Assembly: GCF_001425485.1 (NCBI RefSeq)
Contig: NZ_LMQW01000048.1
Location: 124,001 to 188,000 of the forward strand
Source: Aureimonas sp. Leaf427
GTDB lineage: Bacteria; Pseudomonadota; Alphaproteobacteria; Rhizobiales; Rhizobiaceae
Reading direction: 5' to 3'
DNA: 64,000 nt
Shown: piece after piece, positions 18,138-26,883 of the stretch
How the letters are laid out: the number at the start of each line of letters is the position of its first letter
How positions within the stretch are numbered: position 1 is the stretch's first letter
Position numbers and translations under genes: made by a program
The notes under the pieces: generated by a model
Told to the model about the DNA's origin: nothing
Database searches by the model: none
What the model saw: the letters and a program-made list of their open reading frames with translations, nothing else

Positions 18138-18629
18138 ATGATCCCTACGCTCCATCGGCGTGCGCTGCTGCAGGGCGCGGTCGCCTTCGCGGCCCTCGCC
18201 GCCCGCCCCGCCTTCGCCGAAGCGCCGATCCTCACCGTCAGCGGCGCCGTCGCCGACGGCGCGAGCCGCAGCTTCACTCTGGCCGATCTCGAAGCCCAGC
18301 CGCGCATCGCCTTCACGACGAAGACGCCCTGGCATGCCGGCCCGACCGCGTTCGAGGGGATCGGCATCGATCGGTTCCTCGATCTCGTCGGGGCGAAGGG
18401 CACGAAACTGCGCCTCATTGCTCTCAACGACTACATGGCCGAGATCGAGATCGCGGACATCAAGGGCCTCGGTGGCATCCTGGCTTACCGCGAGGACGGC
18501 AACGTCATGCCCATCAGCGACAAGGGCCCGCTCTTCGTGGTCTTCCCCTTCGACAGCGACGAGCGCCTGCAGCAGCAGTCGGTCTATGCCCGCTGCGTCT
18601 GGCAGCTGACCACCATCGAGATCTTCTGA
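18138..18629 (+). CDS. Periplasmic molybdopterin-oxidoreductase-fold protein lacking the usual cysteine
   Basis: 163 residues with a signal peptide (RRALLQGAVAFAALAARPAFA) and one domain of the sulfite-oxidase-like oxidoreductase fold: FTLADLEAQPRIAFTTKTPW, FEGIGIDRFLDLVGAKG, LRLIALNDYMAEIEI and DKGPLFVVFPFD. The only cysteine is Cys153 near the C-terminus; the position where sulfite-oxidase-fold enzymes carry their Mo ligand, in the TTKTPW region, has none. It may therefore be a binding or sensory protein rather than an oxidoreductase. GGAG 6 bases before ATG 18138 supports this start. It lies 21 bp before the GGDEF-EAL gene and is probably co-transcribed with it. Confidence 0.8.
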   Translation: MIPTLHRRALLQGAVAFAALAARPAFAEAPILTVSGAVADGASRSFTLADLEAQPRIAFTTKTPWHAGPTAFEGIGIDRFLDLVGAKGTKLRLIALNDYMAEIEIADIKGLGGILAYREDGNVMPISDKGPLFVVFPFDSDERLQQQSVYARCVWQLTTIEIF

Positions 18630-18650
18630 TCCGATGGCGAGGATGACCCG

Positions 18651-20594
18651 ATGACCCGTCGAGCCCGCTATCTCCGGCTCTTTCTGGCGCTGACCACCAG
18701 CGTCCTCGCCATTCTGGCCGTCGTCGCCTCGATCCTCGCCGTGCGCTATCAGGACGAGATCGCGGACGCGTCCCGCTACAACAAGACCTTCGATCTGGCA
18801 CAGGCGGGCGCCGAGCTCCTGCGCCTGGAAGTCGCGATCGCCGGCGCCGTCATACCCGGCTCCGGCCTCGACCTTTCGGAGGTGAAGCTGCGCCACCAGA
18901 TCGTGCTGGGCCGCATCAAGGCCTCGCTGGAAGGCGAGTTCTCGACCTACCGGTCCGACGAGCCCGATACGCTCGCGCCCTTGCGCGAACTGAAGACCAT
19001 CATCGACGAGATCGGCCCGCTGATCGACAGGGTCGCCGAGCCGGAGGTCGCGGCCAGGGCCATCACGCTGATCCATCCCATGAACACCCGCCTCGCGCGG
19101 TTGTCCTCCATGTCCCATGCGGTCGCGGGCGACGTCGTCGCGGCCAAGCAGACCAAGCTCCTCGGCGTCTTCGCCTATCTGTGCACGGTCATCCTGGCGC
19201 TGATCGGCTTCGGCGTCGCCCTCGTCGTCTTCGTCTACCGGCAGAACGCCAAGGCCAACCACATGGCCCATCACGACGCGCTGACCGGGATCGCCAATCG
19301 CTTCACGCTGAACGAGAAGCTGCGGTCGCTGAAATCCACCAAGGCGCAGGCGATCATTCTTCTCGACGTCGACAACTTCAAGGACATTAACGACACGCTC
19401 GGGCACATCGAGGGGGACCGCTTCCTGGTGGCCCTGTCGCGGCGTCTGGCGGGCGTCCTCGGAGATGCCGACCTCTTCGCGAGACTGGGAGGCGACGAGT
19501 TCGCCATTCTCTTCGAGGGAGCGCTGGCGGGCGACCGGGCGCGCGTCTGCGCCGACGCCATCCTCCTCGCCTTCCGCGATCCCCTGCAGATGCCGGGACA
19601 GTCGGTGCGCGCGAGCGTGTCGATGGGCCTTGCCACGCATCAGCCCGACACGGCGCTGGACCCCGGCGTCCTTCTGAAGAACGCCGACCTCGCGCTCTAC
19701 GCCGCCAAGGCCGGCGGGCGGGGGAGGACCTGCGTCTACGAACACGAGATGCACCGCACCGCCCTGCGCCGCCAGCGGCTCGTCCAGCGCCTCGCGGGGG
19801 CGGTGGCGGCCGACGACCTCTTTCTCGTCTTCCAGCCGATCGTCGATCTGTCGGATCAGCGGATCGACGGGTTCGAGGCGCTCCTGCGCTGGCGCCATCC
19901 CGAGCTCGGCCTGATCTCGCCCGCCGAATTCATCCCCATCGCCGAGGAGAGCGGCCTCATCGTCGAGATCGGGCGCTGGGTGGTCGACGAGGCCTGTAAG
20001 GCCGCCGCCGGCTGGCCGGAGGCCATCACCATCTCGATCAACGTTTCGGCGCGGCAGTTCGCCGATCCCTCGCTCTCGCGCTGCATCGAGGAGGCCCTCG
20101 CGCGGCACGGCATCGCCCCGGCGCGCCTGACGATCGAGATCACCGAAAGCGTCCTCATCGAGAACGACGAGGCGGTTCTGGGCGTGCTCGCGCGTCTTCG
20201 CGCCCTCGGCGTCGCCATCTCCCTCGACGATTTCGGCACGGGATACGCCTCGCTCGGCTATCTCCGCCGCTTCTCCTTCGACAAGCTGAAGATCGACCAG
20301 AGCTTCGTGCGCTCCAGCGAGACCGATTCCTCCAGCCTCGCCATCGTCAGCGCGATCTGCGGCCTCGCCCGGACGCTCGGCCTCCAGATCGTGGCGGAGG
20401 GCATCGAGACCGTGGAGCACCGCGACCTCGTCGGCGCGGCCGGTTGCCATCACGGCCAGGGCTATCTCTTCGACCGCCCGCTGTCGCGCGACGTCGCGAC
20501 CAGCCGCGTGCGCCTCGGCGGAACGCCGCGCGACCCGTCCCGAAAGATCGAGCGGCACGCCGGCGCTTCGCCGATCGCCCGTCAGGTTGCCTGA
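18651..20594 (+). CDS. Membrane-bound GGDEF-EAL protein (c-di-GMP synthesis and breakdown)
   Basis: A 647-residue protein with TM helices at about 8-31 and 172-198 and a periplasmic helical sensor region between them. The GGDEF domain (about 205-370) has an intact active site (FARLGGDEFAILF) and the DVDNFKDIND metal block, but no RxxD inhibitory site upstream. The EAL domain (about 385-635) has FEALLRW, ITESVLIEN, DDFGTGYASL and KIDQSFV, all expected of an active phosphodiesterase. The two activities may be switched by the sensor. The periplasmic protein encoded just upstream is the obvious candidate input. Confidence 0.93.
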   Translation: MTRRARYLRLFLALTTSVLAILAVVASILAVRYQDEIADASRYNKTFDLAQAGAELLRLEVAIAGAVIPGSGLDLSEVKLRHQIVLGRIKASLEGEFSTYRSDEPDTLAPLRELKTIIDEIGPLIDRVAEPEVAARAITLIHPMNTRLARLSSMSHAVAGDVVAAKQTKLLGVFAYLCTVILALIGFGVALVVFVYRQNAKANHMAHHDALTGIANRFTLNEKLRSLKSTKAQAIILLDVDNFKDINDTLGHIEGDRFLVALSRRLAGVLGDADLFARLGGDEFAILFEGALAGDRARVCADAILLAFRDPLQMPGQSVRASVSMGLATHQPDTALDPGVLLKNADLALYAAKAGGRGRTCVYEHEMHRTALRRQRLVQRLAGAVAADDLFLVFQPIVDLSDQRIDGFEALLRWRHPELGLISPAEFIPIAEESGLIVEIGRWVVDEACKAAAGWPEAITISINVSARQFADPSLSRCIEEALARHGIAPARLTIEITESVLIENDEAVLGVLARLRALGVAISLDDFGTGYASLGYLRRFSFDKLKIDQSFVRSSETDSSSLAIVSAICGLARTLGLQIVAEGIETVEHRDLVGAAGCHHGQGYLFDRPLSRDVATSRVRLGGTPRDPSRKIERHAGASPIARQVA

Positions 20595-20705
20595 AGCGGC
20601 CACCGCCGCGCCAATGACGACATTCCGTTGCGCGCTGAGACGCGCATGGTGGCGGCCCAGTTTCTAGCGTCCGTGCCGACGACAACAGACCGGAAGCCCG
20701 CCGCC

Positions 20706-22223
20706 GTGACACAGCGCCCGAACGTCCTGATCTTCATGGTGGACCAGCTGAACGGGACGTTCTTTCCCGATGGGCCCGCCCCGTTCCTGAAGGCGCCGCA
20801 TCTCAAGGCGCTTGCCGGGCGCTCGCTGCGCTTCGCCAACGCCTATACGGCGAGCCCCCTCTGCGCCCCGGCGCGGGCCTCCTTCATGGCGGGCCAGCTT
20901 CCCTCGCGCACCGGCGTCTACGACAACGCCGCCGAGTTCGCCTCCTCGATCCCGACCTATGCCCATCATCTGCGCCGCGCCGGCTATCACACCGCGCTGT
21001 CCGGCAAGATGCACTTCGTCGGCCCCGACCAGCTCCACGGTTTCGAGGAGCGCCTGACGACGGACGTCTATCCCGCCGATTTCGGCTGGACGCCGGACTA
21101 CCGCAAGCCCGGCGAGCGGATCGACTGGTGGTATCACAATCTCGGCTCGGTCAGCGGCGCCGGGGTCGCGGAGATCACCAACCAGTACGAGTACGACGAC
21201 GAGGTCGCCCATTTCGCGGGGCAGAAGCTCTACGACCTTTCGCGCGGGCGGGACGGGCGGCCCTTCTGCCTCACCGTTTCCTTCACCCATCCGCACGACC
21301 CCTATGTCGCGCGCCGGAAGTACTGGGATCTCTACGAGGACTGCGCCGAGCTTCGGCCGGAGGTGGAGCGCATCCCCTACGAGCAGCAGGACGCCCATTC
21401 GCAGCGCCTGATGCGGGCCTGCGAGGACGAGAAGTACGAGATCACGCCGGCCGAGATCGCCCGCGCCCGGCGCGGCTATTTCGCCAACATCTCCTATGTC
21501 GACGAAAAGATCGGCGAGATCCTCGACATCCTCCGGCGCTGCCGGCTGGAGGAGAACACCGCCATCCTCTTCCTCTCCGACCACGGCGACATGCTGGGCG
21601 AGCGCGGCCTCTGGTTCAAGATGAACTTCTTCGAGGGCTCCTCGCGCGTGCCCCTGATGGTCGCCGCGCCCGGCCTTGCGCCCGGCCTCGTCGAGGCGCC
21701 CGTCTCCACGCTCGATCTCGTGCCGACGCTGGCCGAGCTGGCCGGCATCGATCTCTCCGAGGTCGAGCCCTGGACGGACGGGCTCTCCCTCCTCGGAACC
21801 GCCGCCTCCGGCCGGCGCGCCGAGCCCGTGCCGATGGAATATGCCGCCGAAGGCTCCATCGCCCCGATGGTGGCGCTGCGCGACGGGCCGTTCAAGCTCT
21901 CCCGCTGCGCGGCCGATCCCGATCTCCTCTTCGATCTCGCCGCCGACCCGAAGGAACTCCACGATCTCGCGGGCGATCCCGCCCATGCCGAAACGCGGGC
22001 GCGGCTCGGGGCCGCGATCGAGGCGCGCTGGGACCTCGCCGCCTTCGACCGGGCCGTGCGCGAGAGCCAGGCCCGGCGCCACGTCACCTACGAGGCGCTG
22101 CGCAACGGCGCCTACTACCCTTGGGACCACCAGCCGCTCCGCCAGGCCTCCGAGCGCTACATGCGCAACCACATGGACCTGAACGTCCTGGAGGAGCAGC
22201 AGCGCTTCCCGCGCGGGGAGTAG
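20706..22223 (+). CDS. betC: Choline-sulfatase
   Basis: BetC hydrolyses choline-O-sulfate to choline and sulfate, giving a precursor of glycine betaine and a sulfur source. The sequence closely follows rhizobial BetC: the start QRPNVLIFMVDQLNG, the formylglycine site LCAPARASFMAGQ (CxPxR), SGKMHFVGPDQLHGFEERL, SDHGDMLGERGLWFKMNFFEG in parts, and the choline-sulfatase C-terminal domain (ALRNGAYYPWDHQPLRQASE). I chose GTG 20706 because S. meliloti BetC begins at that point and GGAAG lies 6 bases upstream; the frame is open to ATG 20628. The usual neighbours betI, betB and betA are absent. Confidence 0.93.
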   Translation: MTQRPNVLIFMVDQLNGTFFPDGPAPFLKAPHLKALAGRSLRFANAYTASPLCAPARASFMAGQLPSRTGVYDNAAEFASSIPTYAHHLRRAGYHTALSGKMHFVGPDQLHGFEERLTTDVYPADFGWTPDYRKPGERIDWWYHNLGSVSGAGVAEITNQYEYDDEVAHFAGQKLYDLSRGRDGRPFCLTVSFTHPHDPYVARRKYWDLYEDCAELRPEVERIPYEQQDAHSQRLMRACEDEKYEITPAEIARARRGYFANISYVDEKIGEILDILRRCRLEENTAILFLSDHGDMLGERGLWFKMNFFEGSSRVPLMVAAPGLAPGLVEAPVSTLDLVPTLAELAGIDLSEVEPWTDGLSLLGTAASGRRAEPVPMEYAAEGSIAPMVALRDGPFKLSRCAADPDLLFDLAADPKELHDLAGDPAHAETRARLGAAIEARWDLAAFDRAVRESQARRHVTYEALRNGAYYPWDHQPLRQASERYMRNHMDLNVLEEQQRFPRGE

Positions 22224-22373
22224 CGGCGGCCCGTCGCCGGGATCGTGCCGGAGCGAGATTACGCCGGAACGAGATCACGCAAGAACACGGGGCATGAGAG
22301 ATTGTGCGATGCGCAGGGCGGCATCGCGCGCTAAGGGAGGGCCCGCTCCCCTCCCTCCTGCACGGCGACATTC

Positions 22374-23255
22374 GTGAACGGCAACAGACTTCTCGTCGGG
22401 ATTCTCCTCACCGTCTTCGCCGGCATGGTCTTCTCGGTGATGGATGCGGGCGGCAAGTATCTGACCGGCCACCTTCCGGTCCTGCAGGTCGTCTGGGGGC
22501 GCTACGTCTTCCAGACCGTGATCATGACCGGCTATCTCTCGGCGACGACGGGAACGCGCTTTCTGAAGACCAAGCGCCCGGTCATCCATATCCTGCGCGG
22601 GCTGGCGCTCCTCGGCGCTTCCGTCCTCATGTATGTCGGCCTTGCGCGGGTGCCGCTGGCGGATGCGACCTCCGTCATGTTCTGCTCGCCGATCGTCATC
22701 ACCATCCTGTCGGTCATCTTCCTGAAGGAGCGGATCGGCATCCACCGCATCCTCGCCGTCGTCGCGGGGTTTCTCGGCGTCCTGATGATCGTGCGGCCGG
22801 GCGTCGCCGGCACCGATCCCTACCTCCTCTTCCCGCTTCTCGCGGCCGGCGCGAACTCGGTCTACATGCTCCTGACGCGGCAGCTGGCCGGCAGCGACGA
22901 GGCGCCCGCCACGCAGTTTAACACGACGGCGGTCGGCGCCGTCATCCTGACGATCCTCGTCGTGCCGCAATGGCAGACGCCCACCTCCGAGCAGATGGCG
23001 CTGCTCGTTCTCGTCGGCTGCGTCGGGGCCGTCGGGCATTTCTGCCTCGTCGTCGGCTTCCGCTCGGCCTCGGCCTCGCTCCTGTCGCCCTTTCTCTACA
23101 GCCAAGTCCTCTTCTCCACGATCCTCAGCCTTCTCCTCTTCGGCGATCACCTGCGCTGGACGACGCTTCTGGGCACCGCCATCCTCATTTCCAGCGGGCT
23201 CTACATCTGGTGGCGCGAGAACCGCCGGGTCCTGCCCGCCGTCCTCGACGCCTGA
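22374..23255 (+). CDS. DMT-superfamily (EamA) transporter
   Basis: A 293-residue protein with about ten TM helices in two EamA repeats (about 8-140 and 150-285). The first repeat ends with FLKERIGIHRILAVVAGFLG and the second with LLFGDHLRWTTLLGTAILISSG, the characteristic helix-5 and helix-10 blocks. Family members export small metabolites or amino acids; the substrate cannot be read from sequence. The start is GTG at 22374. It lies 150 bp after betC, without sign of co-transcription. Confidence 0.88.
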   Translation: MNGNRLLVGILLTVFAGMVFSVMDAGGKYLTGHLPVLQVVWGRYVFQTVIMTGYLSATTGTRFLKTKRPVIHILRGLALLGASVLMYVGLARVPLADATSVMFCSPIVITILSVIFLKERIGIHRILAVVAGFLGVLMIVRPGVAGTDPYLLFPLLAAGANSVYMLLTRQLAGSDEAPATQFNTTAVGAVILTILVVPQWQTPTSEQMALLVLVGCVGAVGHFCLVVGFRSASASLLSPFLYSQVLFSTILSLLLFGDHLRWTTLLGTAILISSGLYIWWRENRRVLPAVLDA

Positions 23256-23317
23256 CGACCGGTCCCGTTTCCATCTCGCGGCGGGCGCCGGGCGGGTGTG
23301 TAGGAGCCTGTCCAAAT

Positions 23318-23334
23318 CTCGATCGACGATCGAG
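23318..23334. repeat. 17-bp perfect palindrome upstream of a small gene
   Basis: CTCGATCG-A-CGATCGAG is a perfect inverted repeat around one central base, 52 bp before the start at 23387. It could be an operator for a dimeric regulator or a hairpin after the transporter gene. No regulator is adjacent. Confidence 0.35.
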
Positions 23335-23386
23335 GAACCGGTAGGCGCCGCAATGGCTTGATCGTTCAAACGCCGAGGAGCCGACC

Positions 23387-23683
23387 TTGCTGATCTTCGA
23401 GCCGATGCTGATTGCGACGGACAGCGAGGACGAGGAGGGCCATCTGGCGCTCTACAACGGCAAGCTCGTCGGCGTCTTCGTGCGCCTTGCCGGCGCCGAG
23501 CATCTGGAGGAGCGCGGCCGGCTCTATCTCGAAGCCGCCTTCGGCCAGCTCGAGGGCCTGCCGACGACCACCTTCGCCGACCTCGATGAGGCCGCCCGCT
23601 GGGTCGAGACCGAACTCGAGCACCCCTGCGGCGAGGACCCGGTGCGGTCGTCCTTCGGCAAGGCGCGGCCGACGCGCGCCTGA
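23387..23683 (+). CDS. Small acidic protein of unknown function
   Basis: I do not recognise this 98-residue protein. It is soluble and acidic with no signal peptide. The first 60 residues alternate short strands (LIFEPMLIAT, HLALYNGKLVGVFVRLAG) with a helix (LEERGRLYLEAAFGQL), suggesting a compact alpha/beta fold; a second helix (DLDEAARWVETELEH) and a basic tail follow. The start is TTG 23387, supported by GAGGAG 6 bases upstream. Codon usage matches its neighbours. Confidence 0.6.
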   Translation: MLIFEPMLIATDSEDEEGHLALYNGKLVGVFVRLAGAEHLEERGRLYLEAAFGQLEGLPTTTFADLDEAARWVETELEHPCGEDPVRSSFGKARPTRA

Positions 23684-23802
23684 CCCCGGGACGAGGCCCC
23701 GCGATCGGCCCTCGCGCGACCATGCTCCGTCACCGGCCTTATTGAAGCTGATTTGCGCCAGCGCCATCTGAGGCGCGTGCTTCTCGCTCCAAGGCTTGCC
23801 AC

Positions 23803-24285
23803 ATGCGCCGCTCCCTTCTCGCCCTCGTCGCCGCGCTTCTTTCGGCGGCCCCCGTCCTCGCGCAGGAGGTCGGCGAGATCGGCACGGACTGGCTCGGCAA
23901 CGAGATCAAGATCGAGGCCGTGGCCGACCCGAAGATCCAGGGCATCACCTGCCATGTCAGCTACTTCGATCGCGGCGTGGTCGACCGCCTGCGCCAGGGA
24001 AACTGGTTCGAGGACCCGTCCAACTCCTCGATCGCCTGCCGCCAGACCGGCCCGATCACCGTCGGCGACATCGATCTCGGAAAAGACGGCGAGGAGATCT
24101 TCTCGGCCCGCCGCTCGCTGGTCTTCAAGTCGCTGAAGGTCAACCGCGTCTACGACAAGGCCAACGACACGCTGATCTATCTGACCTTCGCCCGCGAGAT
24201 TTCCGAAGGCAGCGCCAAGATGGCGATCTCGACCGTGCCGCTCTTCTCGGCCAACGCGACCTGGGAGAAGGGCAGGCCGCAGTGA
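23803..24285 (+). CDS. creA: CreA family secreted protein
   Basis: A 160-residue protein with a signal peptide (RRSLLALVAALLSAAPVLA) and one CreA domain: EIGTDWLGNEIKIEAVADP, ITCHVSYFDRG, the SSIACRQTGPI block and RSLVFKSLKVNRVYD. The two cysteines, in ITCHV and IACRQ, are conserved in the family and probably form a disulfide. The function of CreA is not established; it is periplasmic or surface-associated. It is convergent with the M20 gene, four bases away. Confidence 0.92.
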   Translation: MRRSLLALVAALLSAAPVLAQEVGEIGTDWLGNEIKIEAVADPKIQGITCHVSYFDRGVVDRLRQGNWFEDPSNSSIACRQTGPITVGDIDLGKDGEEIFSARRSLVFKSLKVNRVYDKANDTLIYLTFAREISEGSAKMAISTVPLFSANATWEKGRPQ

Positions 24286-24289
24286 GGCG

Positions 24290-25468
24290 CTAAGCCGGGG
24301 ACAGCGCCTTTTCCGTGAGCGCCACCCAATAGGCGATGCCGTAGGGGATGGCCCGGTCGTCGAAATCGTAGAGCGCGTGGTGCAGATTGGCGGAGGGGCC
24401 GTTGCCGATGAAGGCGAAGGCGCCCGGCCGCTGCTCCAGCATGTAGGAGAAGTCCTCGCCGCCCATCAAAGGGTCCACGGCGCGGTCGATCGCTTCCTCG
24501 CCGACCAGCCCGGCGGCAATGTCGCCGCAGAAGGTGGCGGCCGTCGGGTCGTTGACGGTGACGGGATAGTTGCGCTGGTACTCGACCTCCAGCGCGCAGT
24601 CGTGCGCCAGAGCGATGCCGGCCGCGATGGCCCTGATGCGGGCTTCCGCCGCCGTCCGCGTCTCGTCGGAGAGCGAGCGCACGGTGCCGGAGACGATGGC
24701 ATCGTCGGGAATGACGTTGTGCGCGAATCCGGCATGGAACTGCGTGACGGAGACGACGAGCGAGGCCAGCGGATCGGTGTTGCGCGAGACGATCTGCTGC
24801 AGCCCCTGGACGAGCGCCGCGCCCGCCAGGATCGGGTCCGCCGTGCGGTGCGGGATCGCGGCATGACCGCCGCGCCCGGTGATGGCGACGCGGAACTCGT
24901 CGGTCGCGGCCATGATCGGGCCCGGCCGCACCGCGAAGGTGCCGAGCGCGATGCCGGGAATGTTGTGGAGCCCGTAGAAGGCGTCGGGGCGGAACCGCGT
25001 GACGAGCCCGTCCTCGATCATCGCCCGCGCCCCGGCGCCGCCCTCTTCGGCGGGCTGGAAGACGAGGATGACGGTGCCGTCGAAATCGCGCGTCTCGGCA
25101 AGCGTCCGGGCGGCGCCGAGAAGCATGGCGGTGTGCCCGTCATGGCCGCAGGCATGCATCGCGCCGGGCCGCTGCGAGGCATAGGGCAGGCCGGTCTCCT
25201 CCTTGATCGGCAGCGCGTCCATGTCGGCGCGCAGCGCGATGCGGCGCTCGCTCGTGCCGCGCCGGCCCCGGATCGTCGCGACGACGCCGGTCCGGCCGAT
25301 CTCCGTCTCCACCGTGTCGCAGCCGAAGGATCGCAGCCGCTCGGCGACGAAGGCGGCGGTCTCCTCGACCTCGTAAAGCAGCTCCGGGCGCTCGTGGAGG
25401 TGGTGACGCCAGAGCACGGCGTCGTCGATGGCCGCCGCGATGCGGCTTTCGTTCAGCATAGTATCCAT
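24290..25468 (-). CDS. M20-family metal-dependent amidohydrolase
   Basis: A 392-residue M20D peptidase-family enzyme (hippurate hydrolase / N-acyl-amino-acid deacylase type). Metal ligands and the general base are seen in LRADMDALPI, HACGHDGHTAMLLG and FQPAEEGGAGA. The lid and dimerisation domain begins at about residue 185 (FRVAITGRGGHAAIPH), and the last ligand is in GGEDFSYMLEQ. It should remove an acyl group from an amino acid or a related compound in the cytoplasm; the natural substrate is unknown. I chose ATG 25468 (MDTMLNESR); ATG 25459 is also possible, and the 23 extra codons upstream look spurious. Confidence 0.9.
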   Translation of the reverse strand: MDTMLNESRIAAAIDDAVLWRHHLHERPELLYEVEETAAFVAERLRSFGCDTVETEIGRTGVVATIRGRRGTSERRIALRADMDALPIKEETGLPYASQRPGAMHACGHDGHTAMLLGAARTLAETRDFDGTVILVFQPAEEGGAGARAMIEDGLVTRFRPDAFYGLHNIPGIALGTFAVRPGPIMAATDEFRVAITGRGGHAAIPHRTADPILAGAALVQGLQQIVSRNTDPLASLVVSVTQFHAGFAHNVIPDDAIVSGTVRSLSDETRTAAEARIRAIAAGIALAHDCALEVEYQRNYPVTVNDPTAATFCGDIAAGLVGEEAIDRAVDPLMGGEDFSYMLEQRPGAFAFIGNGPSANLHHALYDFDDRAIPYGIAYWVALTEKALSPA

Positions 25469-25617
25469 TTCCGTCCCCGGCGTTGCCCGAAGGCACCGCC
25501 CGTCATATCGCGCTCCATCTTGCCATGACATGGTCACACAGGCGAGATAGCGCGCAATCGAAGCCCCAACTCGTTCGAGCGATCCGCGCAGAGGGGCGAA
25601 ACCTGAAGGATGTCAGC

Positions 25618-26883
25618 TTGAAGGCCATTCGGCTTGCCAGGCGCTGCACCGCGGTCCTCTTCGCCGCCGGCCTTGCCGCGTCAGCCCTCTCCGCCGCCCG
25701 CGCCGAGACCTCGATCGTGGTCGACGTCGCGACCGGCGCCGTCCTCTCCCAGAAGGATGCGACGAAGCGCTGGTATCCGGCCTCGACGACGAAGCTGATG
25801 ACGACCTACGTCGCGCTGAAGGCCGTCAGCGAGGGCCGGGCCGGGCTCGACACGCCGGTCGTCATGACGCGCTATGCCGCGACGCAGGCCCCCTCCAAGA
25901 TGGGCTTCGAGCCGGGCTCGGTCATGCGCCTCGACAATGCTCTGCGCATGCTGATGGTCAAGTCGGCCAACGACGTCGCCGTCGCCATCGGCACGGCGCT
26001 GGGCGACGGCTCGGTCGAGACCTTCGTCGAGAAGATGAACGCCGAGGCCGCGGCGCTCGGCATGAAGGATTCGCACTTCGTCAATCCGCACGGGCTTCCC
26101 GGCGCCGGACAGTATTCGAGCGCCCACGATCTCGCCCTCGTCGCCGCCGCCCTGCGCCGCGACTTTCCCGCCTTCTCCGACTATTTCTCGACCGAGGCGA
26201 TCAAGGTCGGCGACGCCGTCATCAACAATCACAACGGTCTTCTCGGCAGGTTCGAGGGCGCCGACGGCATGAAGACCGGCTATATCTGCGCCTCCGGCTT
26301 CAACCTCGTCGGCTCCGCGACGCGGGACGGGCGCACGCTCGTCGCCGTCGTGCTCGGCGCGGACGGGACGGCCGTGCGCGACCGTCACGCCGCCGAACTC
26401 CTGGAGGAGGGCTTCAAGGCGACGCCCGGCTCCGGCTCGATGAAGCTGTCCGACATGCCCGTCGGCGGCGGCGAGGTCGCCGACATTTCCGAGCGCATGT
26501 GCTCGCCCGCCGGCCGCACGGCCCGCGCCAAGGAGGCGAAGGCCGAGGAGGAAGCCGAGGCCGCGGCGGCCGCCAAGGGGCCGGCGGCGGTGGAGAAGCG
26601 CAGCCAGCTCGCGCAGCTGCAGCGCCCGCGCTCCGTCGTCCAGGTCGGGCTCGGCGGTGCCGCCGGCACGTCCAAGGTCGCGCCCGGCATCTCGCTGATC
26701 GCGGCCTACGGCCTGCCCATCCCGACCTTCCGCCCGCCGCAGCCGGACGATGCCGCCCATGCCGCGGCCGCCGAGCTTCGCGCCGCGGCCGAGCCGCAGA
26801 CGATCGCCTCCTCCGCGCCGCCCGTCGATCTCGGCGTCACGCGCCGCGGCATTCCCGTGCCGACGCCCCGGGTGGCGAACTGA
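25618..26883 (+). CDS. D-alanyl-D-alanine carboxypeptidase (penicillin-binding protein)
   Basis: A periplasmic serine D,D-carboxypeptidase (peptidase S11) that trims the terminal D-Ala of peptidoglycan. All three active-site motifs are intact: SxxK as ASTTKL, SxN as KSANDVA and KTG as MKTGYIC. The signal peptide runs through [20 protein letters not shown]. After the catalytic domain (to about residue 275) comes a tail rich in Ala, Glu and Lys, probably coiled or disordered. The start is taken as TTG 25618, with AAGGA 7 bases upstream and just before the signal peptide; the frame is open to 25483. The stop overlaps the likely start of the CobW-family gene. Confidence 0.88.
   Translation: MKAIRLARRCTAVLFAAGLAASALSAARAETSIVVDVATGAVLSQKDATKRWYPASTTKLMTTYVALKAVSEGRAGLDTPVVMTRYAATQAPSKMGFEPGSVMRLDNALRMLMVKSANDVAVAIGTALGDGSVETFVEKMNAEAAALGMKDSHFVNPHGLPGAGQYSSAHDLALVAAALRRDFPAFSDYFSTEAIKVGDAVINNHNGLLGRFEGADGMKTGYICASGFNLVGSATRDGRTLVAVVLGADGTAVRDRHAAELLEEGFKATPGSGSMKLSDMPVGGGEVADISERMCSPAGRTARAKEAKAEEEAEAAAAAKGPAAVEKRSQLAQLQRPRSVVQVGLGGAAGTSKVAPGISLIAAYGLPIPTFRPPQPDDAAHAAAAELRAAAEPQTIASSAPPVDLGVTRRGIPVPTPRVAN

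Noticed and set aside
23290-23345. End of an insertion sequence (GGAGCCTGTCCAAA resembles IS5-type ends)
   Set aside because: No matching inverted copy or transposase was found nearby; only the 17-bp palindrome remains and is listed on its own.
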